Shown piece after piece: positions 1 to 8,606 of a stretch of DNA of 28,448 nt; position 1 is the first letter of the stretch; every line of letters begins with the position of its first letter. The stretch comes from Devosia sp. (GTDB lineage Bacteria > Pseudomonadota > Alphaproteobacteria > Rhizobiales > Devosiaceae). A program made the translations under genes and the position numbers. Location of the stretch: the NCBI GenBank assembly GCA_025352765.1, contig JANXSI010000135.1:1-28448 (forward strand). Reading direction: 5' to 3'. The notes beneath the pieces are model-generated. The model saw only the letters and a program-made list of their open reading frames with translations, searched no databases and was not told the DNA's origin.

Positions 1-1893
<1,893 letters not shown>

Positions 1894-1911
1894 TGAGGCT
1901 CCGAATCAGGG

Positions 1912-1939
1912 TCAAAAACCGCTCAAAAGGCTTTAGCGG
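1912..1939 (-). terminator. intrinsic terminator or attenuator between recF and gyrB
   Basis: Read on the minus strand, CCGCTAAA and TTTGAGCGG form an 8-bp stem with one bulged base and a 4-nt loop (GCCT), followed at once by TTTTTG. This has the form of a Rho-independent terminator. It would end recF transcription but lies only about 20 nt before the gyrB start codon, between any upstream gyrB promoter and its SD. It could therefore also act as a leader attenuator. Confidence 0.55.
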
Positions 1940-2010
1940 ATCGAGGATGGTTACAGAAGGGAAATGGCGATTTTTTGCGGGTTTTCAAGGCAATTCAGTG
2001 GTTTGTCCGA

Positions 2011-3135
2011 TCACTGGCGATCCCGCTCAAGCCGCCCGTCGCGCACGGTGACCCGCTGGGCCCGCGGCCCCAGGGCCTCGAACAGCATCGGGTCGGTGCC
2101 GGTCATCAGGCACTGGGTGTCGAGGGCGTCGAGCGCGAGGAACAGCGCGGCGCGGCGGTCCGGGTCGAGGTGGGCGGCGATTTCATCGAGCAGCAGGAAT
2201 GGCGCAATGCCGGTGCGGGCCTTGACCAGCCGGGCGTGGGCGAGGATCAGCCCGACCAGCAGGGCCTTCTGTTCGCCGGTCGAGCCGAGCGCCGCCGGCA
2301 TGTTCTTTTGGGCGTAAAACACCTCGAAATCGACGCGATGCGGGCCGCCAATGGTGCGGCGGGCGGCACGATCGAGGTGGCGCGTGCTCGCCCAGAGCGC
2401 TTTGAGCTCGGTTTCGAGCGCCGATGACGAGGCCGGCACGTGCCGATCGTCGAACAGCGGGGTCAGGGCCAGCTGCGCGGCCGGAAAAGCATTGTCGTCG
2501 AGGCTTTCGGCAATGCGGGCCTGGAGATGGGCGATGGAATCGGCGCGGGCGAAGTGGAGCGCCGCAGCGTGGGCGGCCATTTCGGCCTCGAGCGCATTGA
2601 GCCAGAGCGGGTCGGCGTCCTCCTCGAGCAGGCGATTGCGCTGGCGCATGGCCTTTTCGTAGTCGGAGACGGTGGCGGCATGCGACGGGATCAGCGTCGT
2701 CACCAGCCTGTCGAGGAAGCGGCGGCGGTCGCCGGCGGGGCCTGTGAAGAGGCCATCCATGCTGGGGGTGAGCCAGAGGAGGCGCAGGTATTCGCTCATT
2801 TCCTCGATGGTCTTGGCATTGGCGCCGTTGATGCGAACGCGGCGGCCGCTCTCGTCGGCGGAGGTGCCGGTGCCGATATCGACCGGACCGTCGGGGGTTT
2901 CGATGGTGGCGGCGACCGCCCAGGGCTGGTCGGAGGCCTGGTTGCCGAGCGTGTCGAAGGCGGCGCGGCGGAGGCCGCGGCCGGGGCTCAGGAGCGACAC
3001 GGCTTCAAGCAGATTGGTCTTGCCGGCGCCATTGGGCCCGGTCAGCACCAGATGGCGGCCGTCGAGATCGAGGGCGGCGGAGGTGTAGTTGCGAAAGGCG
3101 CTGAGACGCAGGCGGGAGATGTAGCGGGCTGGCAT
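2011..3135 (-). CDS. recF: DNA replication and repair protein RecF
   Basis: SMC-like ATPase that helps RecO/RecR load RecA at gapped DNA. The 374 residues match the usual length. Walker A GPNGAGKT is at 33-40, the ABC signature STGEQ at about 285-289, and Walker B LLLDE at about 314-318 followed by AAHLD. The N-terminal RLRLSAFRNY is typical. The ATG at 3135 has no clear SD (upstream reads CCACCCTCC), so translation may be weak or the leader short. It is the third gene of the dnaA-dnaN-recF-gyrB order, separated from dnaN by a palindromic repeat. Confidence 0.98.
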   Translation of the reverse strand: MPARYISRLRLSAFRNYTSAALDLDGRHLVLTGPNGAGKTNLLEAVSLLSPGRGLRRAAFDTLGNQASDQPWAVAATIETPDGPVDIGTGTSADESGRRVRINGANAKTIEEMSEYLRLLWLTPSMDGLFTGPAGDRRRFLDRLVTTLIPSHAATVSDYEKAMRQRNRLLEEDADPLWLNALEAEMAAHAAALHFARADSIAHLQARIAESLDDNAFPAAQLALTPLFDDRHVPASSSALETELKALWASTRHLDRAARRTIGGPHRVDFEVFYAQKNMPAALGSTGEQKALLVGLILAHARLVKARTGIAPFLLLDEIAAHLDPDRRAALFLALDALDTQCLMTGTDPMLFEALGPRAQRVTVRDGRLERDRQ

Positions 3136-3171
3136 GGAGGGTGGTTAGCACGAAAACCGGCGGACGGGGCG

Positions 3172-3284
3172 ACCCCTCATCCGGTGCTGCGCGCCACCTT
3201 CTCCCCAAAGGGCGAAGGGTCCTGCCTGCGGCTGCGGTTCTGGCGTCCCCTCGCCCCTTTGGGGAGAGGGTCAGGGTGAGGGGT
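3172..3284. repeat. modular palindromic intergenic repeat, copy 1 (recF/dnaN)
   Basis: The element fills most of the gap between dnaN and recF. Its left arm (3173-3206) matches the complement of 9473-9506 at 33 of 34 positions. Its right arm (3247-3283) matches the complement of 14115-14151 at 36 of 37. The ends are mutually complementary (CCCCTCA... and ...TGAGGGG), so the whole can fold as a long hairpin. No ORF in it looks real. Confidence 0.85.
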
Positions 3285-3293
3285 TACCCCGAC

Positions 3294-4412
3294 TCACACC
3301 CGCATCGGCATCAGCACGTAGAGCGCCTTGGCGTCGCCGTCTTCCTTGACCAGCGTCGGCGAGCCGGCGTCGTTGAAGAGGAAGACCGCGTTGGTCGAGC
3401 GGATCTGGCTGATGATGTCGAGGAGATAGCGGGCGTTGAAGCCGATCTCGAAGGTTTCGGGCTCGAACTCGACGGCGATCTCTTCGGTGGCGGTGCCGTG
3501 GTCGGGGTTGGTGACGGACAACTCGAGGTTGCCGTCCTTGACCGAAAGCTTGACGGCCTTGCCGCCGCGGTCGGACGCGATGGTCGAGACGCGGTCGACG
3601 GCGGTGGCAAAGCTTGCGCGGTCGACGTTGAGCTGCTTGTCGTTGTTCTTGGGGGTCACCCGCTCGTAATCGGGGAAGGTGCCCTCGATGAGCTTGCTCA
3701 ACAGCACGACGCCGTCGAGGGTGAAGCGGATCTTGGTGTCGGAGATCTCGATGCCGACGTCGCCATCGGCGCCATCGAGCAGCTTCTGGATCTCGCCGAC
3801 GGTCTTTTTCGGGATGATGATGCCCGGCATGCCGGCAGCGCCCGCCGGCGCGTCGGTTTCGGCGCGGGCCATGCGGTGGCCGTCGGTGGCGACGGCGCGC
3901 AGCACCGGCTGCTTGTTGACCTCGAGCGTGTGCACGTAAATGCCGTTGAGGTAATAGCGCGTCTCCTCGTTGGAGATGGCGAACTGGGTGCGCTCGATGA
4001 GCTCGCGCAGCGACGCCGCCGGCAGCGAGAAGGTGTGGGTGAAGCTGCCGGACTTGAGGTCGGGGAAGCTGTCGGGCGAGAGGCACGCAAGGTGAAAGCG
4101 CGAGCGGCCCGAGGTCAGCAGCATCTGCTCGGCGCCATCGGTCTCGAGCCGGACTTCGGCGCCATCGGCGAGCTTGCGGACGATTTCGTAGAGGGTATGG
4201 GCCGGAACGGTGGTGGTGCCGGCGGTCGAGACCATCGCCGGGACGGATTCGGTGATCTCGATGTCGAGGTCGGTGGCTCGCAGGTCGACCTTGCCGTCGG
4301 CGGCCTTCATCCAGACGTTGGCGAGGATGGGATAGGTGTTGCGGCGCTCGACCACGCGATGCACGTGACCCAGCGACTTGAGCAGAGCGTTGCGCTCCAG
4401 TGTGACTTTCAT
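3294..4412 (-). CDS. dnaN: DNA polymerase III beta sliding clamp
   Basis: Processivity clamp that encircles DNA and tethers Pol III and other partners. 372 residues, the usual alphaproteobacterial length, with the three repeated clamp folds. It begins MKVTLERNALLKSLGHVHRVVERRNTYP in the family manner and ends with the clamp terminus YVLMPMRV (final residues MPMRV, as in the family's MPMR(V/L) ending). The ATG at 4412 is preceded by GGGGA about 9 nt upstream. It lies downstream of dnaA and a small ORF on the same strand, with a 150-bp gap that could contain its own promoter, though I could not identify a convincing one. Confidence 0.98.
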   Translation of the reverse strand: MKVTLERNALLKSLGHVHRVVERRNTYPILANVWMKAADGKVDLRATDLDIEITESVPAMVSTAGTTTVPAHTLYEIVRKLADGAEVRLETDGAEQMLLTSGRSRFHLACLSPDSFPDLKSGSFTHTFSLPAASLRELIERTQFAISNEETRYYLNGIYVHTLEVNKQPVLRAVATDGHRMARAETDAPAGAAGMPGIIIPKKTVGEIQKLLDGADGDVGIEISDTKIRFTLDGVVLLSKLIEGTFPDYERVTPKNNDKQLNVDRASFATAVDRVSTIASDRGGKAVKLSVKDGNLELSVTNPDHGTATEEIAVEFEPETFEIGFNARYLLDIISQIRSTNAVFLFNDAGSPTLVKEDGDAKALYVLMPMRV

Positions 4413-4562
4413 CTTACGCTATCCCCGACGCGCCTGCTGGACTTGCCCCGGCAGGCCAAAACGCCTGTAAATCCGGGTCGCGACCTTCGCAAGTCGGCCT
4501 CGAAAAGGCAAGCGAAACGGGCCGCTGGCACGGGCGGCGTCCCCAGCCCAATTGCCCCGGCC
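4413..4562. other. 150-bp gap between dnaN and the small upstream ORF
   Basis: Nothing firmly assignable. On the minus strand a loose TTGCGA-N17-TACAGG pair could be a dnaN promoter, but the -10 match is poor. No copy of the palindromic repeat, no terminator and no ORF with a plausible start was seen. Confidence 0.4.
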
Positions 4563-4760
4563 TCAGGAGAGGGTCAGCCGGTTCAGGGCGCGCTCGGCAC
4601 GCGCCAGCCGGGCCTCGATCTCGCGGTCGCGTTGCTCGACGCGATCCAGCATGTTCTGCCAGCTCGCCTCGTTCTGGGCGCCGCTGAGATCGGCCGTTTC
4701 TTCGCGGCGCGCCAACTGGCGCACCGCCTTCCGCACACGCAAGACCACACGCGGTAACAC
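4563..4760 (-). CDS. small coiled-coil protein of unknown function (65 aa)
   Basis: Not recognised. The ORF lies between dnaA and dnaN on the same strand. Its GTG start at 4760 has a strong SD, GGAGG with a 5-nt spacer, which argues for real translation. The product is basic at the N-terminus (MLPRVVLRVRKAVRQLARRE). It then forms a charged, heptad-like helix ending RDREIEARLARAERALNRL, consistent with a short coiled coil. It has no signal peptide, Cys or membrane segment. Overlapping minus-strand frames of up to 107 codons in this spot have low-complexity Arg/Ser/Ala composition and are rejected. The position suggests co-transcription with dnaA. Confidence 0.6.
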   Translation of the reverse strand: MLPRVVLRVRKAVRQLARREETADLSGAQNEASWQNMLDRVEQRDREIEARLARAERALNRLTLS

Positions 4761-4853
4761 TCGAGCCTCCGCACTAACGCAACAACCGCAACTTCAACAC
4801 GGCCGAACGGGCCGAAAACATTCGTGGGCGGCGCCAAAACCGGCGCCTCGCCC

Positions 4854-6365
4854 CTATTCTTCAAGCATGCGCTTGAGCAGCTCGATCTCCTGGCAGAGAT
4901 CGCCATCGTCCTTCATCATCTGCTCGACCTTGCGGACCGAGTGGAGGACCGTGGTGTGATCGCGACCGCCGAACCGGCGCCCGATTTCAGGCAGCGAGCG
5001 CGAGGTCAGCGACTTGGCGAGATACATGGCGATCTGGCGCGGCCGGACCACGTCGCGCGAGCGGCGCGAGGACAGCAGTTCGTTGCGCGGCACCTTGTAG
5101 TGGCGCGAGACGATCCGGAGGATGTCTTCGATGCGGACGCGGCGCGCCTCGCGGGCCCGGATCAGATCAGCCAGCGTGCGCTCGGCGAGCGCCACGGTGA
5201 TGGGTTCCTGGGTGAGCTGGTTGGCCGCCACCAGGCGGTTGACGGCGCCATCGAGGTCGCGGCCGTGGCTGACCACGATGCGCGAGATGTAGTCGAGCAC
5301 GGCCGGCGGGAAGTCGACGCCGAAGCGGGTGCGGGCGAGTTCGGCCCGGCGGGTGACGATGTTGCGGCGAAGGTCGAGGTCGAAGCCGCCGATCGGCACC
5401 ACCAGCCCGCCCGAGAGGCGCGAGCGCACGCGCTCGTCGAGCATTTCGAGATCGCGCGGCGGGGCATCGCCGGCCACCACCACCTGTTTGGCACCGGTGA
5501 GGAGCGTTCCCAGCGTGTGGCCGAACTCCGTCGCGGACTTGCCCTGCAGGAACTGCATGTCGTCGATGAGGAGGAGATCGACGCGCCGCAGCCAGTCCTT
5601 GAGCGCGATGGCCGACTGCCGCTGCACCGCGGTGATGAAATGGTACATGAAGTGGTCGGCCGTCAGATAGACGATGTTGCGGCCCGGCTGGGCCGCGCCC
5701 GCCGCCCAGGCGATGGCGTTGAGCAGATGCGATTTGCCGAGGCCGACCGTGGCGTGAATGTAGACCGGGTTGAAGCTCACGGTACCATTGAGCGCGGCAC
5801 TTGCCACCTGCTTGGCAATGCCCAGCGCGATCTCGTTGGAGGCGCCAGGCACGAACGTGTCGAAGGTCATCTTGGGATCGAGCGCGCTGCCCGAGAGCGC
5901 ATCGCCACGCGGCGCCTGCAGTTCGCGCATCGGCTTGGCGGCCGCGGCGGCCGGAGCGCTGGGCTCGGCATCGATCTCGGGGGCGAGTTCCACCGGAGCG
6001 GTCAGCCGCGGCCGGGCCTGGCCGTTGACGCGAACGGTGAAGTGCAGCCGCTGCACACGAGCCGTCTCGGTCTTGAAGGTGTCGAGGATCTTTTCGGCGT
6101 AGTTCGACTGGATCCACGAGCAGAGGAAGCGCGTCGGCACCGAGAGGTGGGCCTTCTCGTCGACGACCTCTTCGAGATCGAGACGGGCAAACCAGGAGTT
6201 GAAGACGTCCTCGCCGACAGCAGCCCGGAGACGGGCCCGAACGCGCTGGAAGAGCTCGGTATCGGAGCGCTCCCCATCGATGCCGGGAACGAAAGACTTG
6301 GCACCGCTGCGCCCGCCCTCACCCCTGCCCGTTTCATTGCGCCCGCCGCCAACACTTGCCGTCAT
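4854..6365 (-). CDS. dnaA: chromosomal replication initiator protein DnaA
   Basis: AAA+ initiator that binds DnaA boxes and unwinds oriC. 503 residues: domain I about 33-110 (LFQRVRARLRAAVG...FNSWFARL), an Ala/Pro-rich linker about 125-160, the AAA+ domain from about 165, and a C-terminal DNA-binding domain with GGRDHTTVLHS at 466-476. Walker A is GLGKS (208-212) in the context ATVGLGKSHLL, and Walker B is LLLIDDMQFL (D268-D269). The ATG at 6365 has GAGG 10 nt upstream. The first 30 residues are Gly/Ser/Arg-rich and probably disordered. It heads the minus-strand replication block and has a long, structured leader. Confidence 0.98.
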   Translation of the reverse strand: MTASVGGGRNETGRGEGGRSGAKSFVPGIDGERSDTELFQRVRARLRAAVGEDVFNSWFARLDLEEVVDEKAHLSVPTRFLCSWIQSNYAEKILDTFKTETARVQRLHFTVRVNGQARPRLTAPVELAPEIDAEPSAPAAAAAKPMRELQAPRGDALSGSALDPKMTFDTFVPGASNEIALGIAKQVASAALNGTVSFNPVYIHATVGLGKSHLLNAIAWAAGAAQPGRNIVYLTADHFMYHFITAVQRQSAIALKDWLRRVDLLLIDDMQFLQGKSATEFGHTLGTLLTGAKQVVVAGDAPPRDLEMLDERVRSRLSGGLVVPIGGFDLDLRRNIVTRRAELARTRFGVDFPPAVLDYISRIVVSHGRDLDGAVNRLVAANQLTQEPITVALAERTLADLIRAREARRVRIEDILRIVSRHYKVPRNELLSSRRSRDVVRPRQIAMYLAKSLTSRSLPEIGRRFGGRDHTTVLHSVRKVEQMMKDDGDLCQEIELLKRMLEE

Positions 6366-6702
6366 TGTCTATCTGCCTCGCCGCCGAAGGAGCCCTTGCG
6401 GGCCCACTGATAGATTGCTGTTTCGCCTGCCTTGCCGGCAGGCAAATTTTTCAATCCGCTGCAAAGTACTTGCAGCTGACTACACTCACTTTTACTTGGA
6501 CACCGGCTACGCCAACGCGCCGGTCACGCTATCTCTTGCATCAGAGCAAGATGATGATCGTCCGCCTACTCATTCCGCCGCCACGGATAACTTGCCGAAA
6601 ATTCCATCTGCAACCCGACTGGACGCGACGAAACGATTTCGATTTCCCCAAACTTTTAGTTGTTGAGAAAAGACACCCCAACGGCCCTTTTCTTCATCCA
6701 AC
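6366..6702 (-). promoter_or_regulatory. long dnaA 5' leader with three inverted repeats
   Basis: If the promoter at 6709-6737 is used, dnaA mRNA has a leader of about 340 nt. The leader contains GCCTGCC/GGCAGGC (6425-6431 with 6437-6443, 5-nt loop) and GCTGCAA-AGTAC-TTGCAGC (6458-6476, perfect 7-bp arms). A third repeat, TCTTGC-N6-GCAAGA, lies near 6534-6551. No ORF with a credible start was seen. The structure suggests post-transcriptional control of DnaA synthesis, which is an inference. Confidence 0.45.
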
Positions 6703-6708
6703 GGAGCC

Positions 6709-6737
6709 ATATTAGACAGCTGGATTTTGGCCCGCAA
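6709..6737 (-). promoter_or_regulatory. predicted sigma70-type promoter of dnaA
   Basis: On the minus strand, TTGCGG (6732-6737) and TAATAT (6709-6714) are separated by exactly 17 bp. The -10 is close to consensus, and this is the best promoter match upstream of dnaA. A start near 6702 is expected. Confidence 0.6.
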
Positions 6738-6739
6738 CC

Positions 6740-6921
6740 GACTCTTTTCTCGATTCCGGGGTTGACAGTCCGGGCCTGCCCGAGACCCGGAAAAATGGTT
6801 CTTTAACCTTTCCGGAGGGGGAGCAAACCAAGCGATTGTGACTCAATGACGAATCCCGGAATCTGCCCGTCTTCAGAGGGATGTTCTAGATTTCCGACAA
6901 GCGGCCAAAAGCGAAAGATTC
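6740..6921. promoter_or_regulatory. cluster of six GANTC (CcrM-type methylation) sites upstream of dnaA
   Basis: GANTC occurs at 6740-6744, 6752-6756, 6840-6844, 6851-6855, 6859-6863 and 6917-6921, and nowhere else in the dnaA/rpsT gap. The first site is 2 bp from the predicted -35 of dnaA. A further palindrome, GGTT-CTTT-AACC (6797-6808), lies inside the cluster. GANTC is the CcrM target in alphaproteobacteria and links dnaA transcription to replication in Caulobacter. Its role here is inferred. Confidence 0.55.
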
Positions 6922-6965
6922 ATTCGCCAGATGGGCCGAGACCCTTGGAAATCAAGGGTTTTTTC
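6899..6965 (+). ncRNA. candidate small RNA ending in a plus-strand intrinsic terminator
   Basis: A perfect hairpin, ACCCTTG-GAAAT-CAAGGGT (6941-6959), is followed by six Ts (6959-6964) on the plus strand, where no protein gene lies upstream. Just before it a nested stem can form: GGCC (6903-6906) with GGCC (6934-6937), and inside it GCGAA (6911-6915) with TTCGC (6923-6927). A -10-like TAGATT is at 6887-6892, but no matching -35 was found. The 5' end given is a guess. It could instead be only a terminator shielding rpsT from antisense transcription. Confidence 0.3.
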
Positions 6966-7011
6966 GAAAGCCCCGGACTGTAGCAGAACTGCCACATTTG
7001 TTTCATATGAC

Positions 7012-7038
7012 AAAAAGAAAGGCTCCCCGGAGGGAGCC
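7012..7038 (-). terminator. intrinsic terminator of rpsT
   Basis: On the minus strand a perfect 7-bp stem GGCTCCC/GGGAGCC with a 4-nt loop is followed by TTTCTTTTTG. It sits about 30 nt after the rpsT stop codon, so it should separate rpsT from dnaA transcription. Confidence 0.9.
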
Positions 7039-7066
7039 TGGACTTGGTCAGAACTGGTACGGTGGA

Positions 7067-7333
7067 TCAGGCCTTGAGAGCCTTCACGCGGCTGTTCAGA
7101 CGCGACACCTTGCGGGCCGCCACGTTGGCATGAACGATGCCCTTCTGAGCCGAGCGCGCGATCTCGGGCTCGGCCGCCTTGAGGGCAGCGAAGGCCTCGT
7201 CGTGCTTGCCGCCGGCAATAGCTTCCTCGACCTTGCGGATGAACGTGCGCATGCGCGAGCGGCGCGACTTGTTCACTTCGGTGCGGGCTGCGATCTTGCG
7301 GGTCGCTTTTTTCGCCGACGAGGTATTGGCCAT
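7067..7333 (-). CDS. rpsT: 30S ribosomal protein S20
   Basis: Primary 16S rRNA-binding protein of the small subunit. 88 residues, the normal S20 length, beginning MANTSSAKKATRKIAARTEV with the family's Lys/Arg-rich helices (NKSRRSRMRTFIRKVEEAI). A longer open frame extends upstream to 7630 but crosses the promoter and a repeat. The ATG at 7333 is right because GAGG lies 6 nt before it and it gives the standard N-terminus. A strong promoter, leader hairpin and terminator make this a single-gene unit. Its position before dnaA is a common alphaproteobacterial arrangement. Confidence 0.98.
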   Translation of the reverse strand: MANTSSAKKATRKIAARTEVNKSRRSRMRTFIRKVEEAIAGGKHDEAFAALKAAEPEIARSAQKGIVHANVAARKVSRLNSRVKALKA

Positions 7334-7401
7334 GTAGGTCCTCTTTATCCGGCCGGGCCCAGTCGCAACGTGCGCGGACAGCCGGAGAATGAAATGAAAT
7401 C

Positions 7402-7418
7402 GGCGGCACCGGGCCGCC
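7402..7418 (-). promoter_or_regulatory. hairpin in rpsT leader
   Basis: GGCGGC-N5-GCCGCC forms a 6-bp GC stem near the 5' end of the predicted rpsT leader (about 90 nt). S20 is autoregulated in E. coli. Whether this hairpin takes part in anything similar is unknown. Confidence 0.3.
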
Positions 7419-7430
7419 AAAGCTGGGCGG

Positions 7431-7459
7431 TGTATAGTCAGAGAGCCGATTGCCGTCAA
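7431..7459 (-). promoter_or_regulatory. predicted sigma70 promoter of rpsT
   Basis: On the minus strand TTGACG (7454-7459), a 17-bp spacer and TATACA (7431-7436) form the strongest promoter in the window, as expected for a ribosomal protein gene. Confidence 0.8.
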
Positions 7460-7490
7460 CTTGAATCCGACGGGGTGGCGGGTGGAAGGC

Positions 7491-7606
7491 AAGGCCCCCT
7501 CACCCCGGCCCTCTCCCCCAAAGGCAGAGGGGGCGCTGTCGGCTCTTGCCGGGATCACCTCTCCCTTCGGGGAGAGGTCGGCGATAGCGCCGGGTGAGGG
7601 GGCCTT
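7491..7606. repeat. modular palindromic intergenic repeat, copy 2 (rpsT/mutM)
   Basis: The termini are perfect 13-bp inverted repeats (AAGGCCCCCTCAC and its complement at 7594-7606). Inside are two CTCTCCC...GGGAGAG type hairpins. It lies between the mutM stop and the rpsT promoter. Confidence 0.85.
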
Positions 7607-7633
7607 GGCACGATGGCCGCGACGCCTCACCCA

Positions 7634-8518
7634 TCAGGGCTTCTGGCACACTGGGCAGTAGAAGGTCGAGCGGCCGGACTGGACGATGCGCACGATGGTG
7701 CCGGTGCAGAGCGGGGTCGGGCATGGCTCGCCTTCGCGGTCGTAGACGGCAAAGCGGTGCTGGAAATAGCCCGAGGCGCCATCGGCGGCGCGAAAATCGC
7801 GGAGGGTTGAGCCGCCGGCCTCGATCGCCTCGATCAACACGGTGCGCACGCCGTCGGCAAGGAGCTCGAGGCGCTTGCCGGCGTGGCCGGACTTGAGCAC
7901 AAGGTCGCGCGCCTTGACGGTGGGGCGGATATGGGCGCGGTGCAGAGCTTCGCTGACATAGATATTGCCGAGCCCGGCAACGACCCGCTGGTCGAGCAGT
8001 GCCGCCTTGATGGGCGCGGCCTTCTTGGCAAAGCGCTCGGCCATCTCCTCGGCGCTGAAGGCGTTGCCCAGCGGCTCTGGCCCGAGCCCCTTGAGATAGG
8101 AGGAGTCCTCGTCGCGGGCGAAGAGGTCCATGAAGCCGAAGCGTCGGGCATCCGAGTAGATCAGCGTCAGCTTGCCATGGGTGGGGTGCGTGAGGTGCAT
8201 CACTACGTGGTCGTGCTTGATGTCCTCGCCCGGCTCGTAGTAGCGCGAGGGCTCCTTGAACTTGAAATCGGCGAAGCGGAAAGCCCCGGTCATGCCGAGG
8301 TGGCTGAGCCAGGTGTCGCCCGAACTCAGGCGAAACAGCAGATATTTGGCCCGGCGGTCGACGCGTTCGACGATCTTGCCCTCGAGCGCTGCGGCAAAGC
8401 CGCGCGGAAACGGGAAGCGAAGGTCCTTGCGGTTCAGCGTCACCTTGTCGATGGTCGCGCCGTCGAGGTAGGGCGCAAGGCCCCGGCGGACGGTTTCGAC
8501 TTCGGGCAGCTCGGGCAT
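7634..8518 (-). CDS. mutM: formamidopyrimidine-DNA glycosylase (Fpg/MutM)
   Basis: Base-excision repair glycosylase/AP lyase removing 8-oxoguanine and formamidopyrimidines. The 294 residues start MPELPEVETVRRGL, giving the required N-terminal Pro catalyst after Met removal and Glu3. Further motifs are GLGNIYVSEALHRAHIRP (helix-two-turn-helix) and a C-terminal zinc finger with Cys266, Cys271, Cys288 and Cys291 (CPTPLC...YCPVC). The frame is open further upstream, to 8671, but the catalytic Pro fixes the start at 8518. No strong SD is seen. The gene is divergent from ubiE, and its promoter probably shares the TATATA block with it. Confidence 0.98.
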   Translation of the reverse strand: MPELPEVETVRRGLAPYLDGATIDKVTLNRKDLRFPFPRGFAAALEGKIVERVDRRAKYLLFRLSSGDTWLSHLGMTGAFRFADFKFKEPSRYYEPGEDIKHDHVVMHLTHPTHGKLTLIYSDARRFGFMDLFARDEDSSYLKGLGPEPLGNAFSAEEMAERFAKKAAPIKAALLDQRVVAGLGNIYVSEALHRAHIRPTVKARDLVLKSGHAGKRLELLADGVRTVLIEAIEAGGSTLRDFRAADGASGYFQHRFAVYDREGEPCPTPLCTGTIVRIVQSGRSTFYCPVCQKP

Positions 8519-8547
8519 GTTTGCCAACCATGTGCCCGATTGGCCAA

Positions 8548-8594
8548 TTCCAACCGGCGCGTGCCTTCTATATAAACCGCCGCAACCGGCGCAA
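8548..8594. promoter_or_regulatory. overlapping divergent promoters for mutM and ubiE
   Basis: A central TATATAAA (8569-8576) serves both directions. Minus strand (mutM): TTGCGC (8589-8594), 16-bp spacer, TATAGA (8567-8572). Plus strand (ubiE): a weak TTCCAA (8548-8553), 17-bp spacer, TATAAA (8571-8576). The two -10 elements overlap, so the polymerases would compete. Confidence 0.5.
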
Positions 8595-8606
8595 AGGCTG
8601 ACAGCA

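Noticed and set aside
4820..4853. Terminator after dnaA from the GGCGCC-N6-GGCGCC hairpin
   Set aside because: The stem is followed by GC-rich sequence with no T run on the minus strand, so it is not an intrinsic terminator.
4824..6410. 528-codon plus-strand open frame opposite dnaA
   Set aside because: Shadow of dnaA with no recognisable domains. The minus-strand product is full-length DnaA.
6762..6790. Plus-strand promoter from a perfect TTGACA at 6762-6767
   Set aside because: No -10-like hexamer at 15-19 bp downstream (sequence there is ACCCGG and neighbours).
6366..7011. Chromosomal origin (oriC) in the dnaA-rpsT gap
   Set aside because: No TTATCCACA-type DnaA box or close variant on either strand. 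The nearest (TTATCCGTG near 6592-6600, minus) has three mismatches. Many Rhizobiales keep oriC elsewhere.
6873..7409. 178-codon minus-strand open frame overlapping rpsT
   Set aside because: Out-of-frame shadow of rpsT that crosses its terminator and promoter.
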